A DNA stretch of 64,000 nt from Streptomyces hawaiiensis. GTDB lineage: Bacteria; Actinomycetota; Actinomycetes; Streptomycetales; Streptomycetaceae. Each line of letters opens with the position of its first letter. The stretch's first letter is position 1. The position numbers and the translations under genes were made by a program. The stretch covers positions 5,890,001 through 5,954,000 of the forward strand of contig NZ_CP021978.1 of the NCBI RefSeq assembly GCF_004803895.1, in the 5' to 3' direction. Shown piece by piece: positions 51,486 through 61,090 of the stretch. Under the pieces are notes generated by a model. It was given only the letters and a program-made list of their open reading frames with translations, was not told the origin of the DNA and did not search any database.

Positions 51486-52162
51486 CGGCCCCTGGATCGG
51501 GGCGTGGCATAGGCAACGGGGAAAGCGCGGCGGAGATCACGACGACCTTCGTGGGACTTCCGCGTGACAGCTTCCGCATCCTCCACGTCAGCACCGGCAA
51601 CGTGTGCCGCTCGCCCATCACCGAGCGGCTGACCCGCCATTTCGTCAAGGAGCGGCTCGGCATCCTCGGCGGCGGGCTCATCGTGGAGAGCGCGGGCACC
51701 TGGGGCCATGAGGGCGCTTCGATGGAGTCCCACGCGGAGACCGTCCTGGCCGACTTCGGCGCGGACGCCTCCGGCTTCACCGGGCGCGAGCTCCTCGACG
51801 AGCACGTGATCCGCGCCGACCTGGTGCTGACCGCCACCAGGGACCACCGGGCGCAGGTCATCTCCATGGGGCACTCGGCGGGCCTGCGCACCTTCACACT
51901 CAAGGAGTTCACCCGTCTGGTCAAGGCCATCGACCCGGCGACCCTGCCGCCCCTGGAGGACGGTGTGGTCGTCCGCGCGCGTGCGCTGGTCCGTGCCGCG
52001 GCCGCTCTACGCGGGTGGCTGCTGGCGCCGACCGCCGAGGCGGACGAGGTCTACGACCCGTACGGCGCGCCCCTGACGTTCTTCCGGTCCATCGGGGACG
52101 AGATACACCAGGCACTCGACCCGGTCGTGACAGCCCTCACCGGCGTCCCCGCAAAGACGTAA
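51482..52162 (+). CDS. Low-molecular-weight protein-tyrosine-phosphatase-like protein with altered P-loop
   Basis: A 226-residue protein starting at TTG 51482, overlapping the tsaC stop (TTGA). The P-loop region reads HVSTGNVCRSPITERL, where active LMW phosphatases have VCxGNxCRS. The first cysteine, the nucleophile, is serine here (S37), while the second cysteine (C42) and R43 remain. A downstream DPYGAPLTFF takes the place of the usual DP(Y/W) acid loop. It may be inactive as a phosphatase, or use another nucleophile. Confidence 0.85.
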   Translation: MTAPGSGRGIGNGESAAEITTTFVGLPRDSFRILHVSTGNVCRSPITERLTRHFVKERLGILGGGLIVESAGTWGHEGASMESHAETVLADFGADASGFTGRELLDEHVIRADLVLTATRDHRAQVISMGHSAGLRTFTLKEFTRLVKAIDPATLPPLEDGVVVRARALVRAAAALRGWLLAPTAEADEVYDPYGAPLTFFRSIGDEIHQALDPVVTALTGVPAKT

Positions 52163-52230
52163 CGACCGAGCGCTCCGCAGGCCCCGGGCCTACATTGGTC
52201 CTACGTCACCGTCGACGCCCGGAGCCCATC

Positions 52231-53469
52231 ATGACGGTCACCCCTGCCATCGAGGCCGACGTCCTGCGCCGCCAGGACCCCGAGCTCGCCGACATCCTGC
52301 TCGCGGAGCGGGAGCGGCAGTCGACGACGCTCCAGTTGATCGCCGCCGAGAACTTCACCTCGCCGGCCGTGCTGGCCGCCCTCGGCTCACCCCTGGCCAA
52401 CAAGTACGCCGAGGGCTACCCGGGGGCGCGCCACCACGGCGGCTGCGAGATCGTCGATGTCGCCGAGCGCCTCGCCGCGGACCGGGCCAGGGCGCTGTTC
52501 GGCGCCGACCACGCCAACGTCCAGGCGCACTCGGGCTCTTCGGCGGTGCTGGCCGCCTACGCCGCCCTGCTGCGCCCCGGCGACACCGTCCTCGCACTCG
52601 GCCTGCCCTACGGCGGCCACCTCACGCACGGCTCGCCCGCCAACTTCTCCGGCCGCTGGTTCGACTTCGTCGGGTACGGCGTGGAGGCCGAGTCCGGGTT
52701 CATCGACCACGAGCAGGTGCGCACCCTGGCCCGCACGCGCCGCCCCAAGGCGATCGTGTGCGGCTCGATCGCCTACCCCCGGCACATCGACTACGCGTTC
52801 TTCCGCGAGGTCGCCGACGAGGTGGGCGCCTACCTCATCGCGGACGCCGCGCACCCCCTCGGGCTCGTCGCCGGGGGAGCGGCCCCCAATCCGGTGCCGT
52901 ACGCGGACATCGTGTGCGGGACCACCCACAAGGTGCTGCGGGGCCCGCGCGGCGGCCTGGTCCTGTGCCGCTCGGAGCTGGCCGAGCGGGTCGACCGGGC
53001 CGTTTTCCCCTTCACCCAGGGCGGCGCTCAGATGCACACCATCGCCGCCAAGGCGGTCGCGTTCGGGGAGGCGGCAACACCGGCCTTCGCCGCGTACGCC
53101 CATCAGGTGGTGGCGAATGCGCGGGTTCTGGCGGCCCGGCTGGCCGCGGCGGGCCTGGTCGTCACCACCGGCGGCACGGACACCCATCTGATCACCGCCG
53201 ACCCGGCGCCCCTCGGCGTCGACGGACGCAGCGCCCGGGGCCGCCTCGCCGCGGCCGGCCTGGTCATGGACTGCTGCGCACTGCCGCACGGCGACGCCCG
53301 GGGCCTGCGGCTCGGTACGGCCGCGATCACCACGCAGGGCATGGGCGAGGCGGAGATGGTCCGGATCGCCGAGCTGCTCACTGGGGTGCTCCGGGGCGTG
53401 ACGGAGACCTCGAGAGCCCGTGAAGATGTGCGGGAGCTGGCCGGTGGATTTCCGCCGTATCCCGCTTGA
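52231..53469 (+). CDS. glyA: Serine hydroxymethyltransferase-like protein
   Basis: A 412-residue PLP enzyme. It has the SHMT opening (RQSTTLQLIAAENFTSPAVL), HSGSSAVLAAY, a TTHKVLRGPRGG PLP-lysine site and YAEGYPGARHHGG. The sequence is more divergent than the housekeeping GlyA, so it is probably a second SHMT, but glycine/one-carbon transfer remains likely. Start ATG 52231. Confidence 0.9.
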   Translation: MTVTPAIEADVLRRQDPELADILLAERERQSTTLQLIAAENFTSPAVLAALGSPLANKYAEGYPGARHHGGCEIVDVAERLAADRARALFGADHANVQAHSGSSAVLAAYAALLRPGDTVLALGLPYGGHLTHGSPANFSGRWFDFVGYGVEAESGFIDHEQVRTLARTRRPKAIVCGSIAYPRHIDYAFFREVADEVGAYLIADAAHPLGLVAGGAAPNPVPYADIVCGTTHKVLRGPRGGLVLCRSELAERVDRAVFPFTQGGAQMHTIAAKAVAFGEAATPAFAAYAHQVVANARVLAARLAAAGLVVTTGGTDTHLITADPAPLGVDGRSARGRLAAAGLVMDCCALPHGDARGLRLGTAAITTQGMGEAEMVRIAELLTGVLRGVTETSRAREDVRELAGGFPPYPA

Positions 53470-53598
53470 GTCGGGGTAAGCGCACCAGGGTGCACAGCCA
53501 CTCGTGCAACCATCGTCGCTACCCGGAAGTCCCCACCCATATGCGCGCATCGCTAGGGTGTGAGGCTGAGATGGCCAGCGAGACCTGTGGGGAAGCCC

Positions 53599-54945
53599 GT
53601 GCGTGAATACCTCCTGACGCTCTGCATCACGGCCGCGGTGACGTATCTGCTGACAGGGCCGGTACGGAAGTTCGCGATCGTGGCCGGAGCGATGCCGGAG
53701 ATCCGGGCACGTGACGTGCACCGGGAGCCCACTCCGCGACTCGGCGGTATCGCGATGTTCTTCGGCCTGTGCGCGGGACTGCTGGTCGCCGATCACCTGA
53801 CGAACCTCAACCAGGTCTTCGAGACGTCGAACGAACCCCGGGCGCTGCTGTCCGGGGCGGCGCTGATCTGGCTGATCGGTGTGCTGGACGACAAGTTCGA
53901 GATCGACGCCCTGATCAAGCTGGGCGGCCAGATGATCGCCGCCGGCGTGATGGTGGTGCAGGGTCTGACGATCCTGTGGCTGCCGATCCCGGGTGTCGGC
54001 TCGGTCGCGCTCACCCAGTGGCAGGGCACCCTGCTGACGGTCGCGCTGGTCGTCATCACCATCAACGCGGTCAACTTCGTCGACGGCCTCGACGGCCTCG
54101 CGGCCGGCATGGTCTGCATCGCGGCCACGGCGTTCTTCCTGTACGCCTACCGCATCTGGTACTCGTACGGCATCGAGGCCGCCGCCCCGGCCACCCTCTT
54201 CTCGGCGATCCTGATGGGCATGTGCCTGGGCTTCCTGCCGCACAACATGCACCCGGCGCGGATCTTCATGGGTGACTCGGGCTCGATGCTGATCGGCCTG
54301 GTCCTGGCCGCCGGCGCGATCTCCATCACGGGGCAGGTCGACCCGGACGCCCTCAACCTGTACGTGGGGTCCGAGAAGGAGGCCGTGCACCAGACGGTCC
54401 CCGTCTACATCCCGCTGCTGCTGCCGCTGACGATCATCGCGGTGCCGGCGGCCGACCTGATCCTGGCGATCGTGCGCCGCACCTGGCGCGGCCAGTCCCC
54501 GTTCGCCGCCGACCGCGGCCACCTGCACCACCGGCTGCTGGAGATCGGCCACTCGCACAGCCGCGCGGTGCTGATCATGTACTTCTGGTCGGCGCTGATC
54601 GCCTTCGGCGCGCTCGCCTACTCGGTCAACTCGGCGTCCATGTGGATCGTGCTGGGCGTCGTCTTCCTCAGCGCGATCGGCCTCCTCCTGCTGCTGCTGC
54701 CGCGCTTCACGCCGCGTGCCCCGCGTTGGATGGAGCGCTTCGTGCCGCCGCGCTACCGGCGACGCGGCTCGGTCGCGGCCCTGGCACCCGAGGCCTCGAC
54801 GCCGGCGTCCGCGGCGGACCAGCAGGCGGCCGCCGGGCCCGAGAACCGCACCCCCGTGGTGTCCGGGGTCGCCGGTGTCAACGGGGCAACCGCCATCGGC
54901 CCCCGTTCGCGTCTGGCCGACCGGCGCAAGGCCGGGACAAGGTAA
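53599..54945 (+). CDS. wecA: UDP-GlcNAc:undecaprenyl-phosphate GlcNAc-1-phosphate transferase
   Basis: A 448-residue polytopic enzyme starting wall-polymer synthesis at the inner membrane leaflet. Signature loops are GVLDDKFEID, NFVDGLDGLAAGM, FMGDSGSMLIG and RGHLHHRLLE. The C-terminal 70 residues are disordered. GTG 53599 follows GTGGGGAAG. Its location before atpI is conserved in actinomycetes. Confidence 0.94.
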   Translation: MREYLLTLCITAAVTYLLTGPVRKFAIVAGAMPEIRARDVHREPTPRLGGIAMFFGLCAGLLVADHLTNLNQVFETSNEPRALLSGAALIWLIGVLDDKFEIDALIKLGGQMIAAGVMVVQGLTILWLPIPGVGSVALTQWQGTLLTVALVVITINAVNFVDGLDGLAAGMVCIAATAFFLYAYRIWYSYGIEAAAPATLFSAILMGMCLGFLPHNMHPARIFMGDSGSMLIGLVLAAGAISITGQVDPDALNLYVGSEKEAVHQTVPVYIPLLLPLTIIAVPAADLILAIVRRTWRGQSPFAADRGHLHHRLLEIGHSHSRAVLIMYFWSALIAFGALAYSVNSASMWIVLGVVFLSAIGLLLLLLPRFTPRAPRWMERFVPPRYRRRGSVAALAPEASTPASAADQQAAAGPENRTPVVSGVAGVNGATAIGPRSRLADRRKAGTR

Positions 54946-55100
54946 GAATCTGACTAGAGCATTACCAAGTCGTGGGGCCATGATGGGTGTGCGAAGCGCC
55001 CTATACCAGACATGTCGGCGTGGTTCTCGCTCAGACGCGCAGGTTCACTCTCATGTGTGACAGTGCGCACACCTTCAGGTAAAGACTGCATCAAATAGTT

Positions 55101-55116
55101 TGTGATACGGTTCACG
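55101..55116 (+). promoter_or_regulatory. Crp-like palindrome upstream of the atp operon
   Basis: TGTGATACGGTTCACG matches TGTGA-N6-TCACA except for the last base. A second symmetric GTGTGACAGTGCGCACAC lies at about 55053-55070. Both are in the region expected to hold the atp promoter, 125-190 bases before atpI. Function is inferred. Confidence 0.4.
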
Positions 55117-55242
55117 AGAACCCCCCGGATAGAGCCGAAGGACCGCAGTGCGACGGTCCATTGGCGTGAGGTCTCCACTCAGCCCGGGACTACGCTCGTC
55201 CATGACGACACCCCTGCCCCCTGCGAAAGCGGAGTTGCCGCC

Positions 55243-55680
55243 ATGCCGTCCAATGACGCCCGGAACCTCTTGCAGTGCGCTGTACCCACAGCCGCTGCCG
55301 GTGCGGTCGTGGTCGCCGTCAGTGGCGTGGTGGCCGGAGGCAAGGGAGCCATCGGGGCGGGCATCGGCACCGTGCTGGCCATCCTCTTCATGGGAATCGG
55401 TCTCTACGTTCTCCAGTGGACGGCAAAAACGCTCCCGCAGTTGTTCCAGGCCATGGGGCTGATGCTCTATGTCGCCCAACTGCTGCTTCTCCTGATCTTC
55501 GTCGCCCTCTTCAAGGACACCTCTCTCTTCAACGCGAAGACGTTCGCCCTCGGGCTCGTCATCGCGACCGTCGTGTGGATGGCCGCGCAAGCTCGTGCGC
55601 ATATGAAGGCCAAGATCTTCTACATCGACCCGGACTCCGAGAAGAGTGAGAAGCCCGAGAAGACCGGGTCGTCGTCGTGA
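55243..55680 (+). CDS. atpI: AtpI-type ATP synthase assembly protein
   Basis: A 145-residue protein with four membrane helices (TAAAGAVVVAVSGVVAGG, IGTVLAILFMGIGLYVL, MGLMLYVAQLLLLLIFVALF, FALGLVIATVVWMAAQ). Position and topology match AtpI, thought to help assemble the c-ring. ATG 55243 follows GGAG. It is first in the atp operon. Confidence 0.88.
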   Translation: MPSNDARNLLQCAVPTAAAGAVVVAVSGVVAGGKGAIGAGIGTVLAILFMGIGLYVLQWTAKTLPQLFQAMGLMLYVAQLLLLLIFVALFKDTSLFNAKTFALGLVIATVVWMAAQARAHMKAKIFYIDPDSEKSEKPEKTGSSS

Positions 55681-55905
55681 CGGGTAGGGGCGCGATAAAG
55701 GCCGGTGAGAACTCCTGCTATCGTCCGGTGCCAACTGCGGCATCGCGGGCGCGGGCAACTGAGCTGACGCCTGCTCGAACGCGAGGCTCGATGCCCCCCA
55801 GCCGCCCTCACATCCGTAACACCAGTCCGGTGCCGATCCGCGGCTGCGCGCCGCGCCGACACAACGAGGTTGCCGTACCTATGCGTCACGCCGAAGGAGC
55901 CCGCG

Positions 55906-56721
55906 GTGAGTGCTGACCAGACCCAGCTCGCCTTTGACTGGAGCTGTCGGATCATGTCCGACGGGTGTGGTTTTCCGGCACCGGGCCTGCACTCGTTCCT
56001 CTTCAAGCCGATTGCCACGGTTGGAGGGTTCGAGTTCAACAAGGTGATGCTGCTTGCCCTCATCACCACCATCCTCGTCATCGGCTTCTTCTATGCGGCC
56101 TTCGGCAAGGCCAAGGTGGTGCCGGGCAAACTGCAGATGGTGGGTGAAGCCGGTTACGACTTCGTCCGCCGCGGCATCGTCTACGAGACCCTCGGAAAGA
56201 AGGAGGGCGAGAAGTACGTCCCCTTGATGGTCTCGCTCTTCTTCTTCATCTGGATCATGAACATCTGGTCCGTGATCCCGCTCGCGCAGTTCCCGGTCTC
56301 GTCGATCATCGCGTACCCGGCTGTGCTGGCCGCGATCGTCTACGTGACCTGGGTCTCGCTGACCTTCAAGCGGCACGGCTTCGTCGGGTTCTTCAAGAAC
56401 GTCACCGGCTACGACAAGTCGCTCGGCCCGGTGCTGCCGCTCGTGATGGTCATCGAGTTCTTCTCGAACCTGCTCGTCCGGCCGTTCACGCACGCGGTGC
56501 GACTGTTCGCGAACATGTTCGCCGGCCACCTGATGCTCGTCATGTTCACCGTCGCCTCCTGGTACCTGCTGAACAGCTGGATGATCCCGGCGGCCGGTAT
56601 CTCGTTCGTGATGACCATGGTCATGATCCTCTTCGAGCTTTTCGTGCAGGCCGTCCAGGCGTACGTCTTCGTACTCCTCGCCTGCACGTACATCCAGGGC
56701 GCTCTGGCCGAGCACCACTGA
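55906..56721 (+). CDS. atpB: ATP synthase subunit a
   Basis: A 271-residue integral Fo subunit forming the proton half-channels. It has RLFANMFAGHLML with the essential arginine, and FVQAVQAYVFVLLACTYI at the end. GTG 55906 follows GAAGGAG. The 225 bases between atpI and this gene hold no clear ORF. Confidence 0.96.
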   Translation: MSADQTQLAFDWSCRIMSDGCGFPAPGLHSFLFKPIATVGGFEFNKVMLLALITTILVIGFFYAAFGKAKVVPGKLQMVGEAGYDFVRRGIVYETLGKKEGEKYVPLMVSLFFFIWIMNIWSVIPLAQFPVSSIIAYPAVLAAIVYVTWVSLTFKRHGFVGFFKNVTGYDKSLGPVLPLVMVIEFFSNLLVRPFTHAVRLFANMFAGHLMLVMFTVASWYLLNSWMIPAAGISFVMTMVMILFELFVQAVQAYVFVLLACTYIQGALAEHH

Positions 56722-56800
56722 GCCCCTCCCGCCCCCGCAAGTCCCAAGAACGTCCGGTGGCCAACCCCCGCCGGTCCGTGAAAGAGAAGGAAGATTCAGC

Positions 56801-57037
56801 ATGGCTGCCACTGAGACCCTTGCCGCTGTCTCCGGTTCGCTCGGCTCCATCGGCTACGGCCTCTCCGCCATCGGCCCCGGCATCGGCGTCGGCATCATCT
56901 TCGGCAACGGCACCCAGGCCCTGGCCCGCCAGCCCGAGGCCGCCGGCCTGATCCGTGCCAACCAGATCCTGGGCTTCGCGTTCTGTGAGGCGCTCGCCCT
57001 CATCGGCATCGTTATGCCGTTCGTGTTCGGTAAGTAA
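56801..57037 (+). CDS. atpE: ATP synthase subunit c
   Basis: A 78-residue hairpin protein of the rotor ring. The first helix has GYGLSAIGPGIGVGIIFG, the loop is ARQPE, and the proton-carrying glutamate is E63 in GFAFCEALALIG. GAGAAGGAAGATT precedes the ATG. Confidence 0.97.
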   Translation: MAATETLAAVSGSLGSIGYGLSAIGPGIGVGIIFGNGTQALARQPEAAGLIRANQILGFAFCEALALIGIVMPFVFGK

Positions 57038-57075
57038 TCACCGCTTACTGACACGCATCGACGAAAGGCACTGAT

Positions 57076-57624
57076 GTGATCGCCAACCTGGTGCAGCTGG
57101 CGGCCGAGGAAGAGCAGAACCCGCTCGTTCCTCCGGGCCCCGAGCTGCTCGTCGGCACCATCGCCTTCGCCATCGTGTTCTTCTTCTTCTGGAAGAAGCT
57201 GCTTCCGAACATCAACAAGGTTCTGGAGGAGCGCCGCGCGGCGATCGAAGGCGGTATCGAAGAGGCCGAGACCATGAAGGTCGAGGCCCAGAGCGTCCTT
57301 GAGCAGTACAAGGCACAGCTCGCCGAGGCCCGGCACGAGGCCGCGCGTCTGCGCCAGGAGGCGCAGGAGCAGGGTGCCACGCTCATCGCCGAGATGCGGG
57401 CCGAGGGCCAGCGTCAGCGCGAGGAGATCGTCGCCGCCGGTCACTCCCAGATCGAGGCCGACCGCAAGGCCGCCGCTTCCGCGCTGCGCCAGGACGTCGG
57501 CAAGCTCGCCACCGACCTGGCCGGCAAGCTCGTCGGGGAGTCCCTCGAGGACCACGCCCGCCAGAGCCGCGTGATCGACCGGTTCCTCGACGAGCTCGAG
57601 GAGAAGGCCGAGGCCGGACGATGA
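57076..57624 (+). CDS. atpF: ATP synthase subunit b
   Basis: A 182-residue stator: one N-terminal helix (LLVGTIAFAIVFFFFWKKLLP) and a long amphipathic coil (EAQSVLEQYKAQLAEARHEA). GTG 57076 follows GAAAGG. It overlaps atpH by ATGA. Confidence 0.96.
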   Translation: MIANLVQLAAEEEQNPLVPPGPELLVGTIAFAIVFFFFWKKLLPNINKVLEERRAAIEGGIEEAETMKVEAQSVLEQYKAQLAEARHEAARLRQEAQEQGATLIAEMRAEGQRQREEIVAAGHSQIEADRKAAASALRQDVGKLATDLAGKLVGESLEDHARQSRVIDRFLDELEEKAEAGR

Positions 57625-58436
57625 ACGGAGCGAGCCGCGAGGCCCTGGCAGCCGCACGCGAGCGTCTCGACGCGCTGACGGACTCGACGTCCGTGAACGC
57701 GGGCTCGCTCGCCGACGAGCTGGCCGCCGTCACCGCGCTGCTCCACCGCGAGGTGTCGCTGCGTCGGGTCCTCACCGACCCGGCGCAGGCAGCGGAGGCC
57801 AAGGCCGAACTGGCCCAGCGTCTGCTCGGCACCCAGGTCAGCGGCCCGGCCGCCGACCTGGTGGCCGGCATGGTGCGCTCCCGCTGGTCGCAGTCGCGCG
57901 ACCTGGTGGACGCGCTGGAGGTGCTGGCCGACACCGCCGACCTCACCGCCGCGCAGCAGGCCGGCAAGCTCGACGACGTCGAGGACGAGCTGTTCCGGTT
58001 CGGCCGGATCGTCTCCGGCAGCACCGAGCTGCGTGCCGCGCTGACCGACCGCAAGGCCACCACCTCGGCCAAGGGCGCGCTGCTGCGCAGCCTGCTCGGC
58101 GGCCGGGCGCAGTCGGTGACCGAGCGTCTGGTCACGCGCCTTGTGACCGCGCCGCGTGGACGTAGCCTGGAGTCGGGACTCGAGTCCCTGTCCAAGCTCG
58201 CCGCCGACCGCCGGGACCGCATGGTGGCCATCGTCACCTCAGCGGTACCGCTGAGCGACCCGCAGAAGCAGCGCCTGGGCGCCGCCCTCGCGAAGCTCTA
58301 CGGCCGCAAGATGCACCTCAACCTGGACGTGGACCCCGAGGTCCTCGGCGGAATCCGGGTGCAGGTCGGTGACGAGGTCATCAACGGCTCCCTGGCGGAC
58401 CGCATCGAGGACGCCAGCCGCCGGCTCGCCGGCTGA
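57621..58436 (+). CDS. atpH: ATP synthase subunit delta
   Basis: A 271-residue delta subunit, longer than the E. coli 177-residue form, as is normal in actinobacteria. It ends with the conserved VDPEVLGGIRVQVGDEVING. It joins the stator to the alpha-beta crown. Confidence 0.95.
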   Translation: MNGASREALAAARERLDALTDSTSVNAGSLADELAAVTALLHREVSLRRVLTDPAQAAEAKAELAQRLLGTQVSGPAADLVAGMVRSRWSQSRDLVDALEVLADTADLTAAQQAGKLDDVEDELFRFGRIVSGSTELRAALTDRKATTSAKGALLRSLLGGRAQSVTERLVTRLVTAPRGRSLESGLESLSKLAADRRDRMVAIVTSAVPLSDPQKQRLGAALAKLYGRKMHLNLDVDPEVLGGIRVQVGDEVINGSLADRIEDASRRLAG

Positions 58437-58562
58437 GCAGCAACTCAATAGGCAGTACGTACTTACGACGGCCCTGGTTGGGCCGTGCAGAAGAATCCTG
58501 GGGGTCGCCCCCAGACCCCCAAAGTGAAACTTCGGGCCCAACAAGGAGAGCAGGGAACCCAG

Positions 58563-60152
58563 ATGGCGGAGCTCACGATCCGGCCGGAGGAGATCCGGGA
58601 CGCGCTGGAGAACTTCGTCCAGGCGTACAAGCCGGACGCGGCCTCGCGCGAGGAGGTCGGTACGGTCACCTTCGCCGGCGACGGTATCGCGAAGGTCGAG
58701 GGTCTGCCCTCGGTCATGGCCAACGAGCTGCTGAAGTTCGAGGACGGCAGCCTCGGCCTCGCCCTCAACCTCGAGGAGCGCGAGATCGGCTGCGTCGTCC
58801 TCGGTGAGTTCAGCGGTGTCGAGGAGGGCCAGCCGGTGCAGCGCACCGGTGAGGTTCTGTCCGTAGCGGTGGGCGAGGGCTACCTCGGCCGCGTGGTGGA
58901 CCCCCTCGGCAACCCGATCGACGGCCTCGGCGAGATCGAGACCGAAGACCGTCGCGCCCTGGAGCTGCAGGCCCCGGGCGTCATGGTCCGTAAGTCGGTG
59001 CACGAGCCGATGGAGACGGGCTACAAGGCCGTCGACGCGATGACCCCGGTCGGCCGTGGCCAGCGTCAGCTGATCATCGGTGACCGCCAGACCGGCAAGA
59101 CCGCCCTGGCCGTCGACACGATCATCAACCAGCGCGACAACTGGCGTACCGGCGACCCGAACAAGCAGGTCCGCTGCATCTACGTCGCCATCGGCCAGAA
59201 GGGCTCCACGATCGCCGGTGTGCGCGGCGCTCTGGAGGAGGCCGGCGCGCTGGAGTACACGACCATCGTCGCCGCCCCGGCGTCCGACCCGGCCGGCTTC
59301 AAGTACCTGGCGCCGTACACCGGTTCGGCCATCGGCCAGCACTGGATGTACCAGGGCAAGCACGTCCTGATCATCTTCGACGACCTGTCGAAGCAGGCCG
59401 ACGCCTACCGCGCCGTGTCGCTGCTGCTGCGCCGCCCGCCGGGCCGTGAGGCCTACCCGGGTGACGTCTTCTACCTGCACTCCCGTCTGCTGGAGCGCTG
59501 CGCGAAGCTCTCCGACGAGATGGGCGCCGGCTCGATGACCGGTCTGCCGATCGTCGAGACGAAGGCCAACGACGTCTCGGCGTTCATCCCGACCAACGTC
59601 ATCTCCATCACCGACGGCCAGTGCTTCCTGGAGTCGGACCTGTTCAACGCCGGTCAGCGCCCCGCGCTGAACGTCGGTATCTCCGTCTCCCGCGTCGGTG
59701 GTTCCGCCCAGCACAAGGCGATGAAGCAGGTTTCCGGCCGTCTGCGCGTGGACCTCGCCCAGTTCCGTGAGCTGGAGGCCTTCGCCGCCTTCGGTTCCGA
59801 CCTGGACGCCGCGTCCAAGGCGCAGCTGGAGCGTGGCCAGCGCATGGTCGAGCTGCTGAAGCAGGCGCAGTACCAGCCGATGGCCACCGAGGACCAGGTC
59901 GTCTCCGTCTGGGCCGGCACCACCGGCAAGATGGACGACGTTCCCGTCGCCGACATCCGCCGCTTCGAGAAGGAGCTGCTGGACTACCTGCACCGCAAGG
60001 AGCAGGGCCTGATGACCTCCATCCGCGAGGGCGGCAAGATGTCCGACGACACCCTTCAGGCTGTCGCCGAGGCCATCGCCGAGTTCAAGAAGCAGTTCGA
60101 GACCTCCGACGGCAAGCTGCTCGGCGAGGACACCCCGGCTGCCGGCAAGTGA
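58563..60152 (+). CDS. atpA: ATP synthase subunit alpha
   Basis: A 529-residue F1 alpha subunit. P-loop GDRQTGKTALAVD, and PGREAYPGDVFYLHSRLLER with the conserved arginine finger region. I start at ATG 58563 (AELTIRPEEI) behind GCAGGGAACC. Confidence 0.97.
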   Translation: MAELTIRPEEIRDALENFVQAYKPDAASREEVGTVTFAGDGIAKVEGLPSVMANELLKFEDGSLGLALNLEEREIGCVVLGEFSGVEEGQPVQRTGEVLSVAVGEGYLGRVVDPLGNPIDGLGEIETEDRRALELQAPGVMVRKSVHEPMETGYKAVDAMTPVGRGQRQLIIGDRQTGKTALAVDTIINQRDNWRTGDPNKQVRCIYVAIGQKGSTIAGVRGALEEAGALEYTTIVAAPASDPAGFKYLAPYTGSAIGQHWMYQGKHVLIIFDDLSKQADAYRAVSLLLRRPPGREAYPGDVFYLHSRLLERCAKLSDEMGAGSMTGLPIVETKANDVSAFIPTNVISITDGQCFLESDLFNAGQRPALNVGISVSRVGGSAQHKAMKQVSGRLRVDLAQFRELEAFAAFGSDLDAASKAQLERGQRMVELLKQAQYQPMATEDQVVSVWAGTTGKMDDVPVADIRRFEKELLDYLHRKEQGLMTSIREGGKMSDDTLQAVAEAIAEFKKQFETSDGKLLGEDTPAAGK

Positions 60153-60172
60153 CGACGGAAGGGACCTGACTC

Positions 60173-61090
60173 ATGGGAGCCCAGCTCCGGGTCTACAAGC
60201 GTCGCATCCGATCCGTCACCGCGACCAAGAAGATCACCAAGGCGATGGAGATGATCGCCGCCTCGCGCGTCGTCAAGGCGCAGCGCAAGGTGGCGGCCTC
60301 CACCCCGTACGCGACCGAGCTCACCCGGGCGGTCACGGCGGTCGCCACCGGTTCCAACACCAAGCACCCGCTGACGACGGAGGCGGAGAACCCGACCCGT
60401 GCCGCGGTCCTGCTCCTCACGAGCGACCGTGGTCTGGCAGGCGCCTTCAACTCCAACGCCATCAAGGCCGCGGAGAAGCTCACGGCGCAGCTCGAGGCCG
60501 AGGGCAAGGAGGTCGTCAACTACATCGTCGGCCGCCGCGGTGTAGCCCACTACAACTTCCGCGAGCGCAAGATCGCGGAGTCGTTCACGGGCTTCACCGA
60601 CGAGCCGTCGTACGCGGATGCCAAGAAGGTCGCGGCACCGTTGATCGAGGCCATCGAGACGGAGACGGCGGAAGGCGGCGTGGACGAGCTCCACATCGTC
60701 TACACCGAGTTCGTGTCGATGATGACGCAGACGGCGATCGAGGCCCGGCTCCTGCCGCTCAGCCTCGACGAGGTGGCGGCGGAGGCCGCGCCCAAGGGCG
60801 AGATCCTCCCGCTGTTCGACTTCGAGCCCTCGGCGGAGGACGTCCTCGACGCCCTGCTGCCGCGCTACGTCGAGAGCCGCATCTACAACGCGCTGCTCCA
60901 GTCGGCCGCCTCCAAGCACGCCGCCACGCGGCGCGCGATGAAGTCGGCCACCGACAACGCCGGAGAGCTCATCGAGACGCTCACCCGGCTTGCCAACCAG
61001 GCCCGCCAGGCCGAAATCACCCAGGAAATCAGCGAGATCGTCGGTGGCGCGAGTGCCCTGGCCGACGCGACCGCGGGGAGTGACCGATAA
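60173..61090 (+). CDS. atpG: ATP synthase subunit gamma
   Basis: A 305-residue central shaft subunit. It begins GAQLRVYKRRIRSVTATKKI and ends with the long helix NAGELIETLTRLANQARQAE. GGAAGGGACC precedes the ATG. Confidence 0.96.
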   Translation: MGAQLRVYKRRIRSVTATKKITKAMEMIAASRVVKAQRKVAASTPYATELTRAVTAVATGSNTKHPLTTEAENPTRAAVLLLTSDRGLAGAFNSNAIKAAEKLTAQLEAEGKEVVNYIVGRRGVAHYNFRERKIAESFTGFTDEPSYADAKKVAAPLIEAIETETAEGGVDELHIVYTEFVSMMTQTAIEARLLPLSLDEVAAEAAPKGEILPLFDFEPSAEDVLDALLPRYVESRIYNALLQSAASKHAATRRAMKSATDNAGELIETLTRLANQARQAEITQEISEIVGGASALADATAGSDR

